Assembly (NCBI GenBank): GCA_003660235.1 | Contig: QGON01000049.1 | Span: 1-64,000, forward strand | Direction: 5' to 3' | Origin: a bacterium endosymbiont of Escarpia laminata | Lineage (GTDB): Bacteria; Pseudomonadota; Gammaproteobacteria; Chromatiales; Chromatiaceae | DNA: 64,000 nt | Shown: in pieces, positions 17,757 through 27,400 of the stretch | Layout: the number at the start of each line of letters is the position of its first letter | Position numbering within the stretch: position 1 is the stretch's first letter | Made by a program: the position numbers and the translations under genes | The notes under the pieces: generated by a model | What the model was told of the DNA's origin: nothing | Database searches by the model: none | Seen by the model: the letters and a program-made list of their open reading frames with translations, nothing else

Positions 17757-18089
17757 ATGTTTGACATCGGTTTCTGGGAACTGGGTATTATCGCGCTCGT
17801 TGCTTTGGTGGTCATAGGTCCTGAACGCTTGCCCAAGGTAGCGCGTGTCGCTGGCCATTGGCTTGGCCGCGGCCGCCGTTTTGTGGCCAACGTAAAGGCG
17901 GATATCGACAAAGAGATCAAGGCGGACGAGCTGAAACAGATCCTCGAAAAGCAGATGGGCAATCCGCTGGAGGAGATCATCGAGGATACCCGAAAAGATA
18001 TCTACGAGGTCGAACGCACTGCCTCCAAGTCGCTGAATGACGCCAAGAACACCTTCGAGGATCGCGAGATCTCCGGCACTGACAAGTAG
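17757..18089 (+). CDS. tatB: Sec-independent protein translocase TatB
   Basis: TatB forms the substrate receptor with TatC. It has 110 residues, with one N-terminal membrane segment (MFDIGFWELGIIALVALVVI), the GPERLPKVARVAGHW hinge and a long amphipathic, charged helix (residues 30-100). It lies 39 bases after tatA. Likely Tat substrates in this window include the NosL-like protein at 33614 and perhaps the HIRAN protein at 5376. Confidence 0.95.
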   Translation: MFDIGFWELGIIALVALVVIGPERLPKVARVAGHWLGRGRRFVANVKADIDKEIKADELKQILEKQMGNPLEEIIEDTRKDIYEVERTASKSLNDAKNTFEDREISGTDK

Positions 18090-18104
18090 GTCCCCGTTAG
18101 AAAG

Positions 18105-19214
18105 ATGACGGCTGATAATTCCCAGACTTCCCCCAGTACCGAACAACCGCTGGTCGCCCACCTTCTCGAATTGCGGGACCGCGTTCTGCGCATGGTGCTG
18201 GTGGTGTTGGCGATCTTTCTGGTGTTGTTCCCTTTCGCCAATGATCTTTACATCATGGTTGCCGATCCGCTGAGAAGTGCCTTGCCGGAAGGCAGCACCA
18301 TGATCTCGACCAAGCCGATCGACCCATTCCTGATCCCGTTCAAACTCAGTCTGCAGATGGCTGTGTTTCTGGCTATTCCCTTTATTCTCCACCAGTTCTG
18401 GGCCTTTGTGGCGCCAGGGCTTTACAAGCACGAGAAGCGTCTGGTGATGCCGCTGCTGGTCTCCAGCACCCTGCTTTTCTATCTGGGCGTGGCTTTCGCC
18501 TATTTCATCGTCTTTCCGTTGGTCTTCGCCTTTCTTACCAGCACCGCACCGGAAGGGATCGAGATGGCTACCGATATGGGTAGCTATCTCGATTTCGTAA
18601 TAACCCTGTTTTTTGCCTTTGGCATCGCATTTGAGGTGCCGATCGCTACTATCATTCTGGTGTGGATGGGGGTGACGACACCGGAGAGTCTGAGGTCCAA
18701 GCGTCCCTATATGATCGTCGGCGCCTTTGTCGTCGGCATGTTTCTGACGCCACCAGACATTATCTCCCAGACCTTGCTGGCCCTGCCGATGTGGGTGCTC
18801 TTTGAAGTGGGTATCTTTTTCTCCGCGCATTTCGTGCGCAAGAAGGAGGATGAAGCCGAAGACGAGGGCGCCCAACCCGCGATGGCGGCGGCAACAGCCG
18901 GTTCGTCATCGGCAACCCCCGAGCCTGAGCCACCAATGGGTTCGGAGATAGACCCTGCGAATGACTACGTCGACCCTGATCGTTTCGTGCCCCTGACCGA
19001 TGATGAGATGGAGGCCCAACTCGATACCATCGAGGATGAGGAAGATGAGGACGATGGACCATCGGTGGAAGAGATGTTTCGTCAGGTCCAGACATCCCGC
19101 GACGTCGGTGATGTGGAGCAGGCCCGCGAACTGCTCTATGAGATTCTGGAAGAGGGCAACGCCGACCAGCGACGGGTGGCCAGAAACATCCTGGCCCAGT
19201 TGGATACGCCGTAG
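18105..19214 (+). CDS. tatC: Sec-independent protein translocase TatC with long acidic, FimV-like C-terminal extension
   Basis: TatC is the multi-pass receptor that recognises the twin-arginine motif. Residues about 15-245 are a normal six-span TatC (HLLELRDRVLRM, FWAFVAPGLYKHEKR, TPPDIISQTLLALPMW). The usual length is 240-260 residues, but this protein has 369. The extra about 120 residues are Ala/Pro/Glu-rich, then strongly acidic (DTIEDEEDEDDGPSVEEMFR). They end in RDVGDVEQARELLYEILEEG and a QRRVARNILAQL helix, which resembles the FimV C-terminal motif (TPR-like helical pair). The tail should be cytoplasmic. The stop codon lies inside a dispersed GTAGGATG repeat. Confidence 0.93.
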   Translation: MTADNSQTSPSTEQPLVAHLLELRDRVLRMVLVVLAIFLVLFPFANDLYIMVADPLRSALPEGSTMISTKPIDPFLIPFKLSLQMAVFLAIPFILHQFWAFVAPGLYKHEKRLVMPLLVSSTLLFYLGVAFAYFIVFPLVFAFLTSTAPEGIEMATDMGSYLDFVITLFFAFGIAFEVPIATIILVWMGVTTPESLRSKRPYMIVGAFVVGMFLTPPDIISQTLLALPMWVLFEVGIFFSAHFVRKKEDEAEDEGAQPAMAAATAGSSSATPEPEPPMGSEIDPANDYVDPDRFVPLTDDEMEAQLDTIEDEEDEDDGPSVEEMFRQVQTSRDVGDVEQARELLYEILEEGNADQRRVARNILAQLDTP

Positions 19215-19353
19215 GATGCTGGTGAGCTTGCGCGGGTAGGTTGGGTTAGGCCGTCTTTTTTGGCCGTAACCCAACAATTTGCACCATTATTGTCGTGTTA
19301 CGCTGCGCTAACACGACCTACTATTCAAGGATGTGTAGGGTGCGCCATGCGCA
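19211..19353. repeat. Mosaic of intergenic repeats after tatC, with a terminator-like stem
   Basis: GTAGGATGCTGGTGAG (19211-19226) matches one arm of the repeat at 34940-35010 in reverse complement. Then TTGGGTTAGGCC and GGCCGTAACCCAA (19241-19274) form a stem around a loop with six T. Next are GTGTTACG/GCGCTAACAC arms (19293-19315) and GGTGCGCCATGCGCACC (19337-19353), each palindromic. They look like short dispersed repeats strung together, one of which may terminate the his-tat operon. Confidence 0.65.
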
Positions 19354-19389
19354 CCAAAGCAAGCCAGGGGGGGGCGGAGTCAAATATCT

Positions 19390-19728
19390 TCAGCGGTAGC
19401 GCATCCGCGTACCATGTACCAGTGACAGTGAAATCTCTTCCGGTGTCAGCTCTTTGGGGAAAAAGGCCCCGGAGATCTTTGCGCCGTTGATGCTGGTTCC
19501 CTCCATTTGTGTTTCCGACAGATTCAATCCCCGCAGGTCTGCCTGACGCAGATAGGCGCCACGCATGTCCAGACCCCGTGCATCCAGTTCGCGTAGATCC
19601 AACCCCCGCAGATCCGCCTGCTGTAGATCGCAGGACTCACCATCCGCCCTTCGCTGGTTGAACTCGGTTATCTTTTCATCCCTCAGTAACTGATACATAA
19701 CGTCCTGCTTGATTTCGGGTTTCTGCAT
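19390..19728 (-). CDS. Pentapeptide-repeat protein
   Basis: This is a 112-residue protein. A charged N-terminal part (residues 1-30) precedes about eight pentapeptide units with A(D/N)LxX spacing: CDLQQADLRGLDLRELDARG, LDMRGAYLRQADLRGLNLSE. These fold as a right-handed quadrilateral beta-helix. The C-terminal 25 residues (FFPKELTPEEISLSLVHGTR) are unlike the repeat. No signal peptide. It lies 9 bases downstream of the ion channel gene on the same strand, so the two are probably co-transcribed. Function unknown; pentapeptide proteins can mediate protein contacts or mimic DNA. Confidence 0.82.
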   Translation of the reverse strand: MQKPEIKQDVMYQLLRDEKITEFNQRRADGESCDLQQADLRGLDLRELDARGLDMRGAYLRQADLRGLNLSETQMEGTSINGAKISGAFFPKELTPEEISLSLVHGTRMRYR

Positions 19729-19737
19729 GTTTCTCTC

Positions 19738-20058
19738 CTATCTGCCCAGCGTGGCATGAAGTGCCTGCTGAGTTGCATAGACGGCTGCCGCAACAATGAT
19801 GCCGGTAAAAATTACGCCGATGATGCCAAGAAGGATAGCCAATAATCTGGACAGAGGTTTTTTCGGCGTGAAATCACCGTAACCAATGGTCAAAGCAGTG
19901 ATGAAGGACATGTAGATGGCGTGGTTGATGGGTAAGGGCTCATGCCGGGCAATAACAGCTGCGCTAAGCAGGATAAGCGTGACAAGAAACAGGAGAATGG
20001 GGGCGGTGTAGAAAAGGGCCTGAGAAAATATCTGTAAAAAGTGCAGCGTCGTCTCCAT
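19738..20058 (-). CDS. Two-TM potassium-channel-like membrane protein
   Basis: The ATG at 20056-20058 (METTLHFLQIFSQALF) gives 106 residues; a frame open further upstream adds a poorly supported leader. Two transmembrane helices (about residues 13-36 and 71-96) flank a pore loop with the K-channel selectivity filter TIGYGDFTP. The arrangement is that of a minimal Ion_trans_2 (KcsA-like) channel without cytoplasmic domain. Probably a tetrameric potassium channel in the inner membrane. Divergent from the LysR gene. Confidence 0.85.
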   Translation of the reverse strand: METTLHFLQIFSQALFYTAPILLFLVTLILLSAAVIARHEPLPINHAIYMSFITALTIGYGDFTPKKPLSRLLAILLGIIGVIFTGIIVAAAVYATQQALHATLGR

Positions 20059-20232
20059 GGCGTCATTTTGTCTCTTGATGTGACTTCCAGTTATTAAGGC
20101 TAAGCCGACCCTCACCTTCAATCAAGTGTTGCGTGTAGCTTTATTGTGCAGGCAAATAGTTTTTTTATCTTGTATTGGTTATTGTGGAGGGTATAAATCG
20201 ATCCCTGGTTGACTGAAATTCATGGAGCACCC

Positions 20233-21174
20233 ATGGCTTCCACCCCTCAAGTCTATTACAAACAAAATCGCCTAAAGCAGCTGCGAGCTTTTTGTCATGC
20301 TGCCCAGACCGGTTCTATCAGCGAGGCGGCAGAACGCATCTACCTCAGTCAGCCGACCGTATCCCTGCAGATCCAGGCGCTGGAGCGCGAATTCGACACA
20401 GTGCTGTTTGAACGTCGGGGTCCAAAGATCAAACTGACGTCGGAGGGGGCGATTCTCTACAAGTTGGCGCAGCCCCTGGTAGAGGGAATGGATAAGCTGC
20501 TGGAGACCTTTTCCGCCGCTTGCGGCAAGCTTGAGAGTGGTGAACTCAATATAGCGGCGGGGGAGTCGACGATACTCTACATCCTGCCGGAGCCATTGCG
20601 GCGTTTTGCCGAACGCTATCCAGGTATACGGTTGAAACTGCACAATGTGACCGGGCGCGACGGGATGACGATGCTGCGCGCTGATGAGGCCGATTTTGCC
20701 ATCGGTTCCATGCTGGAAGTGCCGGACGACGTGACCTACGAACCCATTGTGAACTATGGACCCGCGTTGATAACTCCGCTGGGACATCCGTTGGCGGACA
20801 AGTCGAGGGTTACCCTGAAAGACATCAGTCCCTACGGGCTGATTTTACCCCCCCACCACCTGAGTACCTGGCGCATGGTCGACCTGGTTTTTGAACAGCA
20901 CAACGCCAGCTACAAGGTCACCCTGGAAGCGGGAGGCTGGGAGGTGATCAAGAAGTATGTCGAGAATGGTCTGGGCATCTCGATCGTTACCGATCTCTGC
21001 CTGACCGGAGATGAAAAGGTCGTGAAGATTCCCCTCGGGGAATATTTTCCGGATCGCAGTTACGGCATTGTGCTGCGACGCGGTAAGTTCATCTCACCTC
21101 AATCAAAGCGGTTTCTTGAAATCATGCGGGAAGTGTTTGGTGAAAAGGAGAGCTTGGACGCCGGGCCGGGGTAG
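20233..21174 (+). CDS. LysR-type transcriptional regulator, CysB-like
   Basis: This is a 313-residue LysR regulator. The ATG at 20233 (MASTPQVYYKQNRLKQLRAF) has GGAG five bases upstream and is preferred to the TTG at 20209. The winged HTH covers residues 10-70 (GSISEAAERIYLSQPTVSLQ), followed by the effector-binding domain (residues 95-300: IAAGESTILYILPEPLRRF, GWEVIKKYVENGLGISIV). It resembles the CysB/Cbl group that controls sulfur assimilation, but the ligand and targets are not shown. The 170-base gap to the divergent channel gene could hold both promoters. Confidence 0.88.
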   Translation: MASTPQVYYKQNRLKQLRAFCHAAQTGSISEAAERIYLSQPTVSLQIQALEREFDTVLFERRGPKIKLTSEGAILYKLAQPLVEGMDKLLETFSAACGKLESGELNIAAGESTILYILPEPLRRFAERYPGIRLKLHNVTGRDGMTMLRADEADFAIGSMLEVPDDVTYEPIVNYGPALITPLGHPLADKSRVTLKDISPYGLILPPHHLSTWRMVDLVFEQHNASYKVTLEAGGWEVIKKYVENGLGISIVTDLCLTGDEKVVKIPLGEYFPDRSYGIVLRRGKFISPQSKRFLEIMREVFGEKESLDAGPG

Positions 21175-21295
21175 GAATACTGCTCCTGCCTTTTGATGCG
21201 GCACTGGTCGGCCGGCAGGGCGCAACAGTGCTGGATCCCGGTTTTTACCAGCAACTCCTTAGGGCATGGAAAGGCTGATTGGTATTCCGGTACGT

Positions 21296-22183
21296 CTACT
21301 GAGAACGCCTGAAATCCCCTGCAAGGATGATTTTCTGAATATCCCTTATCGGGCGCACCCACGCCTGCAGTCTCTTCAGGGATGGATTGAGGCGTTCGAT
21401 GGTGGCTGTGGCCTCTGCCCTGCTTGTATAGACCCCGAAGACTACCCCCGTCCAAATCTCCTTTTCTCTGGTAAAACGGAACAGTAGCGCCTTCCCCTGA
21501 AGCTTATGTTGTTGCACAAAGTGGACTGCGGTCTCAGGGGTCTTGGCGGAGAGGAAATGGATGGTGTAGTGCACTGCCGGCAGGGTAAGCAGGCGGCTTT
21601 CGCTGCGGAGTGGTTCACGTTGCCAGTCGGTCGTTATCCAATCATAGGCAATCGGCTCGTCGAACTCCATGAGCTTCTGTGCTGACTGTTCTTCACCCTG
21701 TGAAGCAGCGGCACGGAACCAGGCGATCCCCTCTTCGTGGTTGGCCTGACCACTCCTTTCGCTGGTGAGCAGTGAGCCAAGATTGAACTGTGCCCGGGAA
21801 TAGCCTTGCATGGATGCCCTGCGCCACCAATATTCCGCTTTGTTGATATCCTGTTTGGCGCCACGACCGTTGAGATAGGCGTTTCCCAGATTGAACTGGG
21901 CGGGCGCATGGCCTTTTTCGGCAGCAACGCTGAACCATTTGGCCGCCTTTCCCGGATCTGTTTCAACGCCAATGCCCTGAAAATAGAGCACACCCAGACC
22001 GTAAGCACCCGAGCTGTCCCCTGCGCTGGCCGCTTTCTTGAACAGATGCAGCGCTTGCTCCGGTTTTCCCTGTTCGATCAGTCTGGCGCCCTCCTCTACA
22101 AGGTTGGCCCGAGTCGCAGTGGAGAACCCCAGCAGGAGCAGAGTTACAATCAAGAAAGGTTTCAGGCCGATGAGAAAAATCAT
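21296..22183 (-). CDS. Exported Sel1-repeat protein with C-terminal SPOR domain
   Basis: This is a 295-residue protein with a signal peptide or N-terminal anchor (FLIVTLLLLGFSTATRA). About four Sel1/TPR-like repeats follow (residues 35-175): GDSSGAYGLGVLYFQGIGVE, GHAPAQFNLGNAYLNGRGAK and GYSRAQFNLGSLL. The C-terminal 80 residues (VHYTIHFLSAKTPETAVHFV, then VVFGVYTSRAEATATIERL) fit a SPOR domain, which binds denuded septal peptidoglycan. It may link a scaffold to the division site or cell wall. It is convergent with the LysR gene. Confidence 0.82.
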   Translation of the reverse strand: MIFLIGLKPFLIVTLLLLGFSTATRANLVEEGARLIEQGKPEQALHLFKKAASAGDSSGAYGLGVLYFQGIGVETDPGKAAKWFSVAAEKGHAPAQFNLGNAYLNGRGAKQDINKAEYWWRRASMQGYSRAQFNLGSLLTSERSGQANHEEGIAWFRAAASQGEEQSAQKLMEFDEPIAYDWITTDWQREPLRSESRLLTLPAVHYTIHFLSAKTPETAVHFVQQHKLQGKALLFRFTREKEIWTGVVFGVYTSRAEATATIERLNPSLKRLQAWVRPIRDIQKIILAGDFRRSQ

Positions 22184-22306
22184 TGTTGATAAGCGGATGA
22201 GACGACAGTGGCGCCGGTTTTCATGGGTCTGTTGTTGGGTAGTCTAATTTCATGATTCGGCAGTGCAACAGCGTGCGCGATAAAGTGGGTTTTATATCAC
22301 GAAAAA

Positions 22307-22329
22307 ACGCCGGTTGAAGTGACCGGCGT
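22307..22329 (-). terminator. Rho-independent terminator after the lipoprotein gene
   Basis: ACGCCGGT, a 7-nt loop and ACCGGCGT form a perfect 8-bp stem. On the minus strand the stem is followed by GTTTTTTC, giving a typical U-run. It lies 35 bases after the stop of the gene at 22364-24046. Confidence 0.85.
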
Positions 22330-22363
22330 AAAATTAGACATCCTTGTCCGGGGGAGTATTGAA

Positions 22364-24046
22364 TCAGAGTTGAACGCTGACTTCGCTGGAGAAGCTTGAT
22401 TCGTGGCCACCGAGATTGACAGCGGTAACTACGAAATAGTGGTTGCCTACCCCGTCGACATCCAGGTCGTGGGTGACGACGTTGCCGACTGCGATCGGCT
22501 CGCCATAATTGCCGCTGCTGGTGCGGTGATAGAGATTATAGCTTGCCACATCCCCGCCGGTGCTTGCATTCCAGGCAATGCGTACGCTAGAGCTGCACTG
22601 GCTGAGGCAATTTACGGTCAGATTGACGCTGGCGGTTGCCGAGTCGCCATCGGCATCAGTGATCTGATAGATGAAGCTGTCCACGCCGCGGTAGCCATCT
22701 GCAGGGCTGTAGGTCACGGTGCCGTCAGTGTTCACTTGCAGAGTACCGTGGCTGGCGTTGCCGGAGACGGTCAGAGTCACCGGGCCATCCTCAAGGCCGC
22801 TGTCGTTGCCCAACAGATTGATGGTGACGGCGGAATTCTCAATGGTGGAAGCGCTATCTGCCTGAGCCACTGGCTGGTGGTCAGGAGGGGTTGGGGTTTC
22901 GCCGCCCTCATTGTTGCCGCCATCGGTATTGATATTGACCGGGCTGTTGGCGGCCACGTTGATGTCGCTGACGCCGCTGGTGTTGCTGCTGGCGGCAAGC
23001 GAGATGGACTGATCGATTGAAATAGTGACGCTGCTGTTCATGCCACTATCTCCCAAACCTTGGGAGACCACGGTGGCGGAAACATCGCTGCCCAGACTGA
23101 AGAGAACGGTGAGAAGGTTATCGAAGGTCACATTCGGATCGATGGCCCTGGCTGCGGCCAGGGCAAACTTGGCCTGTTCAATCATCAGGTCGTTGATCGT
23201 CACAGTGGTTGTGGAGCGGTTGGCAGTGCCCGCGTTACCCATGATCTGCTCGATAGCGTTATCCAGGGCCAGGGTGGCGGAAGTATTGTTGACCTGCAGG
23301 TCATTGAGCATGGCTTCGATCAGCACTTGGGCGGACACCACATGGGCGATGGCGGTATAGCGTGCGTTGGTGCCTGGTCCGCCAACACCATCCAGTGCGC
23401 CGTCGACCAAATCGGCTGCCAGTGCGGCGAAAACTGCATCTTCATCGATGTTGTTGCCGATCCAGTAGCTGGTACGGCGTACCATTTCACCGAATACTTC
23501 ACTGGCCTTGGTAATCACTGCAACATTGTTGTCGTTGATATCGTTGGTGATCGGGTCGGTTACCAGAGCGGTGTCGAGGCCGAAGTTCATCTTGGTGATT
23601 ACCGTTTCACGGGCGCTGTTGAGGTTTGCGAGGTTAAGTCCACCCGGCATGGCCAGGGCGGTCTTCACGATCATGGTGGAGTGGGGGTTCAGGTTGATGC
23701 GGGTTTGACTGCGATCCATGACCACTGCGGTGAGAGTGAAGTCGGGCTGTGCATTGGTTACCAGGTCGATACCAAGAGTGGCTTCGATGATCAGAGGGAA
23801 CTGCTCATCGGCGATCTCACCGACATAGGAGAAGTTGGCCCGGTTGTCACTGGTCGTGGAGGAGATGACCTCGAAGTTGCGATTGCGGATCGTTACGGTG
23901 GCGCCCACGACAGGTCCGTCGCCTACACTGCCGCCGAACTCCACCCTATTGGAAGTGGTTGTCTCACTGACGCTGCCACCTCCACCACAAGCGGTAACCA
24001 GGATTCCGGTAAGTACCATTGCGAAGATGTTATGTAAGGCTTTCAT
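22364..24046 (-). CDS. Surface or periplasmic lipoprotein with cadherin-like and FN3-like domains
   Basis: This is a 560-residue lipoprotein: signal peptide with lipobox VTACGGGG (Cys20), then a glycine/serine linker. Residues about 35-130 look like a carboxypeptidase-regulatory-type beta-sandwich (GPVVGATVTIRNRNFEV). The middle (140-370) is alpha-helical and unfamiliar. A Pro/Glu linker leads to a cadherin-like tandem-type domain (VAQADSASTIENSAVTINLL, DGYRGVDSFIYQITDADGDS) at 395-480 and an FN3-like domain (RIAWNASTGGDVASYNLYHR) at the end. Probably an adhesion or surface-structure protein; no enzymatic motif is seen. A terminator follows. Confidence 0.8.
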   Translation of the reverse strand: MKALHNIFAMVLTGILVTACGGGGSVSETTTSNRVEFGGSVGDGPVVGATVTIRNRNFEVISSTTSDNRANFSYVGEIADEQFPLIIEATLGIDLVTNAQPDFTLTAVVMDRSQTRINLNPHSTMIVKTALAMPGGLNLANLNSARETVITKMNFGLDTALVTDPITNDINDNNVAVITKASEVFGEMVRRTSYWIGNNIDEDAVFAALAADLVDGALDGVGGPGTNARYTAIAHVVSAQVLIEAMLNDLQVNNTSATLALDNAIEQIMGNAGTANRSTTTVTINDLMIEQAKFALAAARAIDPNVTFDNLLTVLFSLGSDVSATVVSQGLGDSGMNSSVTISIDQSISLAASSNTSGVSDINVAANSPVNINTDGGNNEGGETPTPPDHQPVAQADSASTIENSAVTINLLGNDSGLEDGPVTLTVSGNASHGTLQVNTDGTVTYSPADGYRGVDSFIYQITDADGDSATASVNLTVNCLSQCSSSVRIAWNASTGGDVASYNLYHRTSSGNYGEPIAVGNVVTHDLDVDGVGNHYFVVTAVNLGGHESSFSSEVSVQL

Positions 24047-24469
24047 GGCTGCACCCGTTGATTATATTTCTGTTACCCAGGATATCGGTGCCATAGCGGG
24101 ACTTCTTCAGTCGCCAGTTCACACTTTTTCCGGTATCGACGCACGCATTTTTACACCCCCAGGAGAAGTGAGATCAGGTTCACGTTTTTTGCCCCAAAAC
24201 AGGCAAGAAACCCACTTATGTCTTCGTGCCCTGGGAAATAAAACCGTGCAGGTGGGGAACAATATTCACCTTTCCGCACCTTGATTGAGTTTCTGTTGAT
24301 CGAATTCTGACGGCGGCGGGAAGGTACTTCTGATCTTTGGGAAGGTATAGACTAGAGAAGGGTGCCGAGGGTTGTTCAAGTAATTTTAGTCTATCTGTAT
24401 AGACGTTTAGAATAGGAATTACAGGCGTATTTTGTCCCACTCTCTCATTGGCAGACAAGGAAACGTGAC
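24047..24469. other. Intergenic region between divergent genes
   Basis: These 420 bases separate the lipoprotein and the large envelope protein gene and must hold both promoters. I see one small hairpin, GTCTAT-CTGT-ATAGAC (24389-24404), which could be an operator, and no convincing coding frame or RNA gene. GACAAGGAAACGTGAC before the ATG at 24470 includes the ribosome-binding site. Confidence 0.5.
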
Positions 24470-27400
24470 ATGAACGTTGAACCGCTGATAAAAATTATTA
24501 CCGCCAAACTGAAATCCAGACGGTTTATGGCGATAACGGGAGGTATCACACTGCTTGTCATAGGTGTGCTCGTCTTTATTCCGTTTGGCATACAAATGGG
24601 TATCAGCAGCTATATGCTCGATCATGGGATACGAAAGGTGGAGATCGAGGATGTCGATTTCAATCCCTTTAGCGGCCGTTTCCATCTGCGCGGACTCTCC
24701 GCCATAGGAGAGGGAGAACGACGCGTGGAGTTGAAGCATTGCAGCGCGGAGATAGTCTGGCATTTCCTCTTCAGCCGCCGTGCCAGACTCCGTGTGGTTG
24801 AGGTCGATGGCCTGCAGTTCAGCATGGAGCAGAAGGCGGAGGGTGTTGTGCACTTTGGCGGTATCGTGATACGCACCCTTGGCGGCGAGGCCATGGGTGG
24901 AGAGGGTGAACCCTGGGGATTTGCGATTGATCAGTTGAAGATCGTCAACACGACGGTCACATACACCAATGACGATTTCAATAGTGAGCTGGAGATCGAT
25001 AATCTCCAGCTTGAAGATTTAATGAGTTGGGAGCCTCAACGCACAGCCCGTTTCAGCCTGTCCGGCAAGCTCAACCAGGCGCCTCTGAAGCTAACGGGGG
25101 AGAGCAGGCCGTTTGTTGATGAACCCTGGGTTTCCGGGCAGTTGGGGCTGGAGCAGGTTTTGCTGGATCCGATTCAGACGTTGGTCACGGAGAGGGTGCC
25201 CCGGTTGAAAGGCAAGTTGACCATCGACAGCGCCTTCAAAGTCGAACTAAAACCGGAAGGCAGATTCCACTGGAGTACCGATGGCAACCTGGGAACGGAT
25301 TCTCTCCAGCTACTGACGCCTTGGGTTGAGGTGGCTGACAAGTCGACCCGGTGGAACGGTAGCACGCAGGGTGGTTGGTCCTCTGCGGGGGGATTGGAAC
25401 TGGATCTGGACGGCAGTCTCAACCACCAATTGACCCAGGTGGATCTGTCCAAGCCGAAAATGAAGATAGTGAGCGGCGCAACCCGTTGGAAAGGGAGGGT
25501 TCAACTGACTCAGGGTGCTCAGGGCCTGCATCTGCAGGTGCTTGGGGATCTCGGATTACAGCAGACGAAAATGGATGGACGTGCTTCCGATCTGGGAGAA
25601 GTGGCTACAGAGGCGGTAGAGATCAGCGGCTTGGACCTCAAACTCGTTATCGATAAGGCGGGGCAGCTTGAACTCTCCAATCAGGCCAAGGTGATGACGA
25701 ATCAGCTGCAGCTTTCTGATCCGCAGAATGCCCTCTCGCTGGAGAAGATCAACTGGCAGGGTGGTGTGGCGCTCAAAGGTCAGGCACTCAAGGTCGAAGG
25801 GGATCTGGATCTGGGCCACCTGTTGATCAACCACGCGGGTGAACAATCGGCCCAGGTGGCTGTTGCTGCCCTGAAACTCGGCAATCTGCTGTTCAAAATG
25901 GACAGAAATGATGCGGGGGGGATTCAGCTCTCGAATCATAGTGATCTGCGGGTGGAGGGGGTGGATCTCTCCATTCCGCAGGGGACGGTGCAGTTGGCGG
26001 AGGTGTTTTGGTCAGGAGATTTCTCTCTGGATCAACCTGATCCTGAAACGGCCGTCATGACATTGGCAACCGAAGGCCGCCTGGGATTGAAATCATTTGA
26101 GGGAAATGTGTCTGATCCGGGAATGTCCCTGAGCAATGAGCAGTTTGAATGGAACGGCAGATTTGCACTGAAGACCGGCGGTGAAGCACCGGCTGTCACT
26201 GCAGAGGGTGCTTCCCAATTCGATGGCATCACCTTTCGCGACACCCGCAGTCAAGTGGTCTTGTTTGCCCTGGAGCAGCTGAAGATGACGGAGGTGGCCA
26301 TAACCGAGGGTAACCGTCTGGCTATGGCGGAGACCGCTTTCAAAGGGCTGGAACTCTCTGCGCCCGTTGAGCAGGAGGGGGAACGTATCCTGTTCACTGA
26401 ATCGATCCATCTCCGCGATTGGTCATTTTCGATGGAGGACGGATTAGTCATAAAACAGATCGAAAAACAGGGCATTGAAAAGACCCTGAGAAGATCCGGA
26501 AAGGGGCACTGGAATGTTGTCGTCTTCCAGGAGTTGATGACTGAGCTGTTGACGGGAGAGGCAGAGAAGATCGATGCCGAAGCGCAGCCTGCGGTCTCGC
26601 TTCAGGAAGTCGAGCAGAAACTGGAGGTGACCGAAGAAAAAACGGCGCAGCCTGAACCGCAAACAGAGGGAGCTGTCGAAATGCCGCTGCCGATTGTGAT
26701 CGATCAGATCGTCTGGCAGGGGGAGAATAAAATCCATGTGCGGGATGATTTTGTCGATCCCCCCTTTGCCATGACGACAATTATCGAAGCCTTCGAGATA
26801 GAGGGAATAGACAGTACCCAACCGGAGAAGCTGACCAGTCTCCATCTTAAAGCCAATCTTGGCAGGCACACCCGTCTCACATTGGATGCTGACTACACCC
26901 CTTTTTATCGCCCTCCCAGCGGTCATTTTAAAGGTGAGATCGATGCGTTTGAGCTGCCTAAGATCTCCTCTTATTCAGGAGACGCCATAGGTTACACGAT
27001 GGATAGCGGCGAGCTGGATCTGACCATGGACTTCAATCTCGACAAGGGACAGATTGCGGCGGACAACAAGATCGAAATCAACAGGCTTGAGGTTTCTCCG
27101 GTGAGTGACGAAAAGGCGCAGAAACTCACTGCAAAGATCTCCATGCCGCTGGATACCGCCCTCGGCATACTGGAGGACAAAAACAACAACATCGTATTGA
27201 ATATCCCTGTCTCCGGGGAGATGGGTAATCTCCAGATAGACCCAAGCGATGTGATTTCGATTGCGCTGGGTAAAGCAATCAAGACGGGTGCGCTGGCCAC
27301 GCTTGGCGCCGCGTTTTTTCCCTATGGAACGGCGATAGCAATTGCCACGCATCTGGCAGGCAGCAATTCGGCGGTCCGCCTGGATCCGGTCGCTTTTGCA

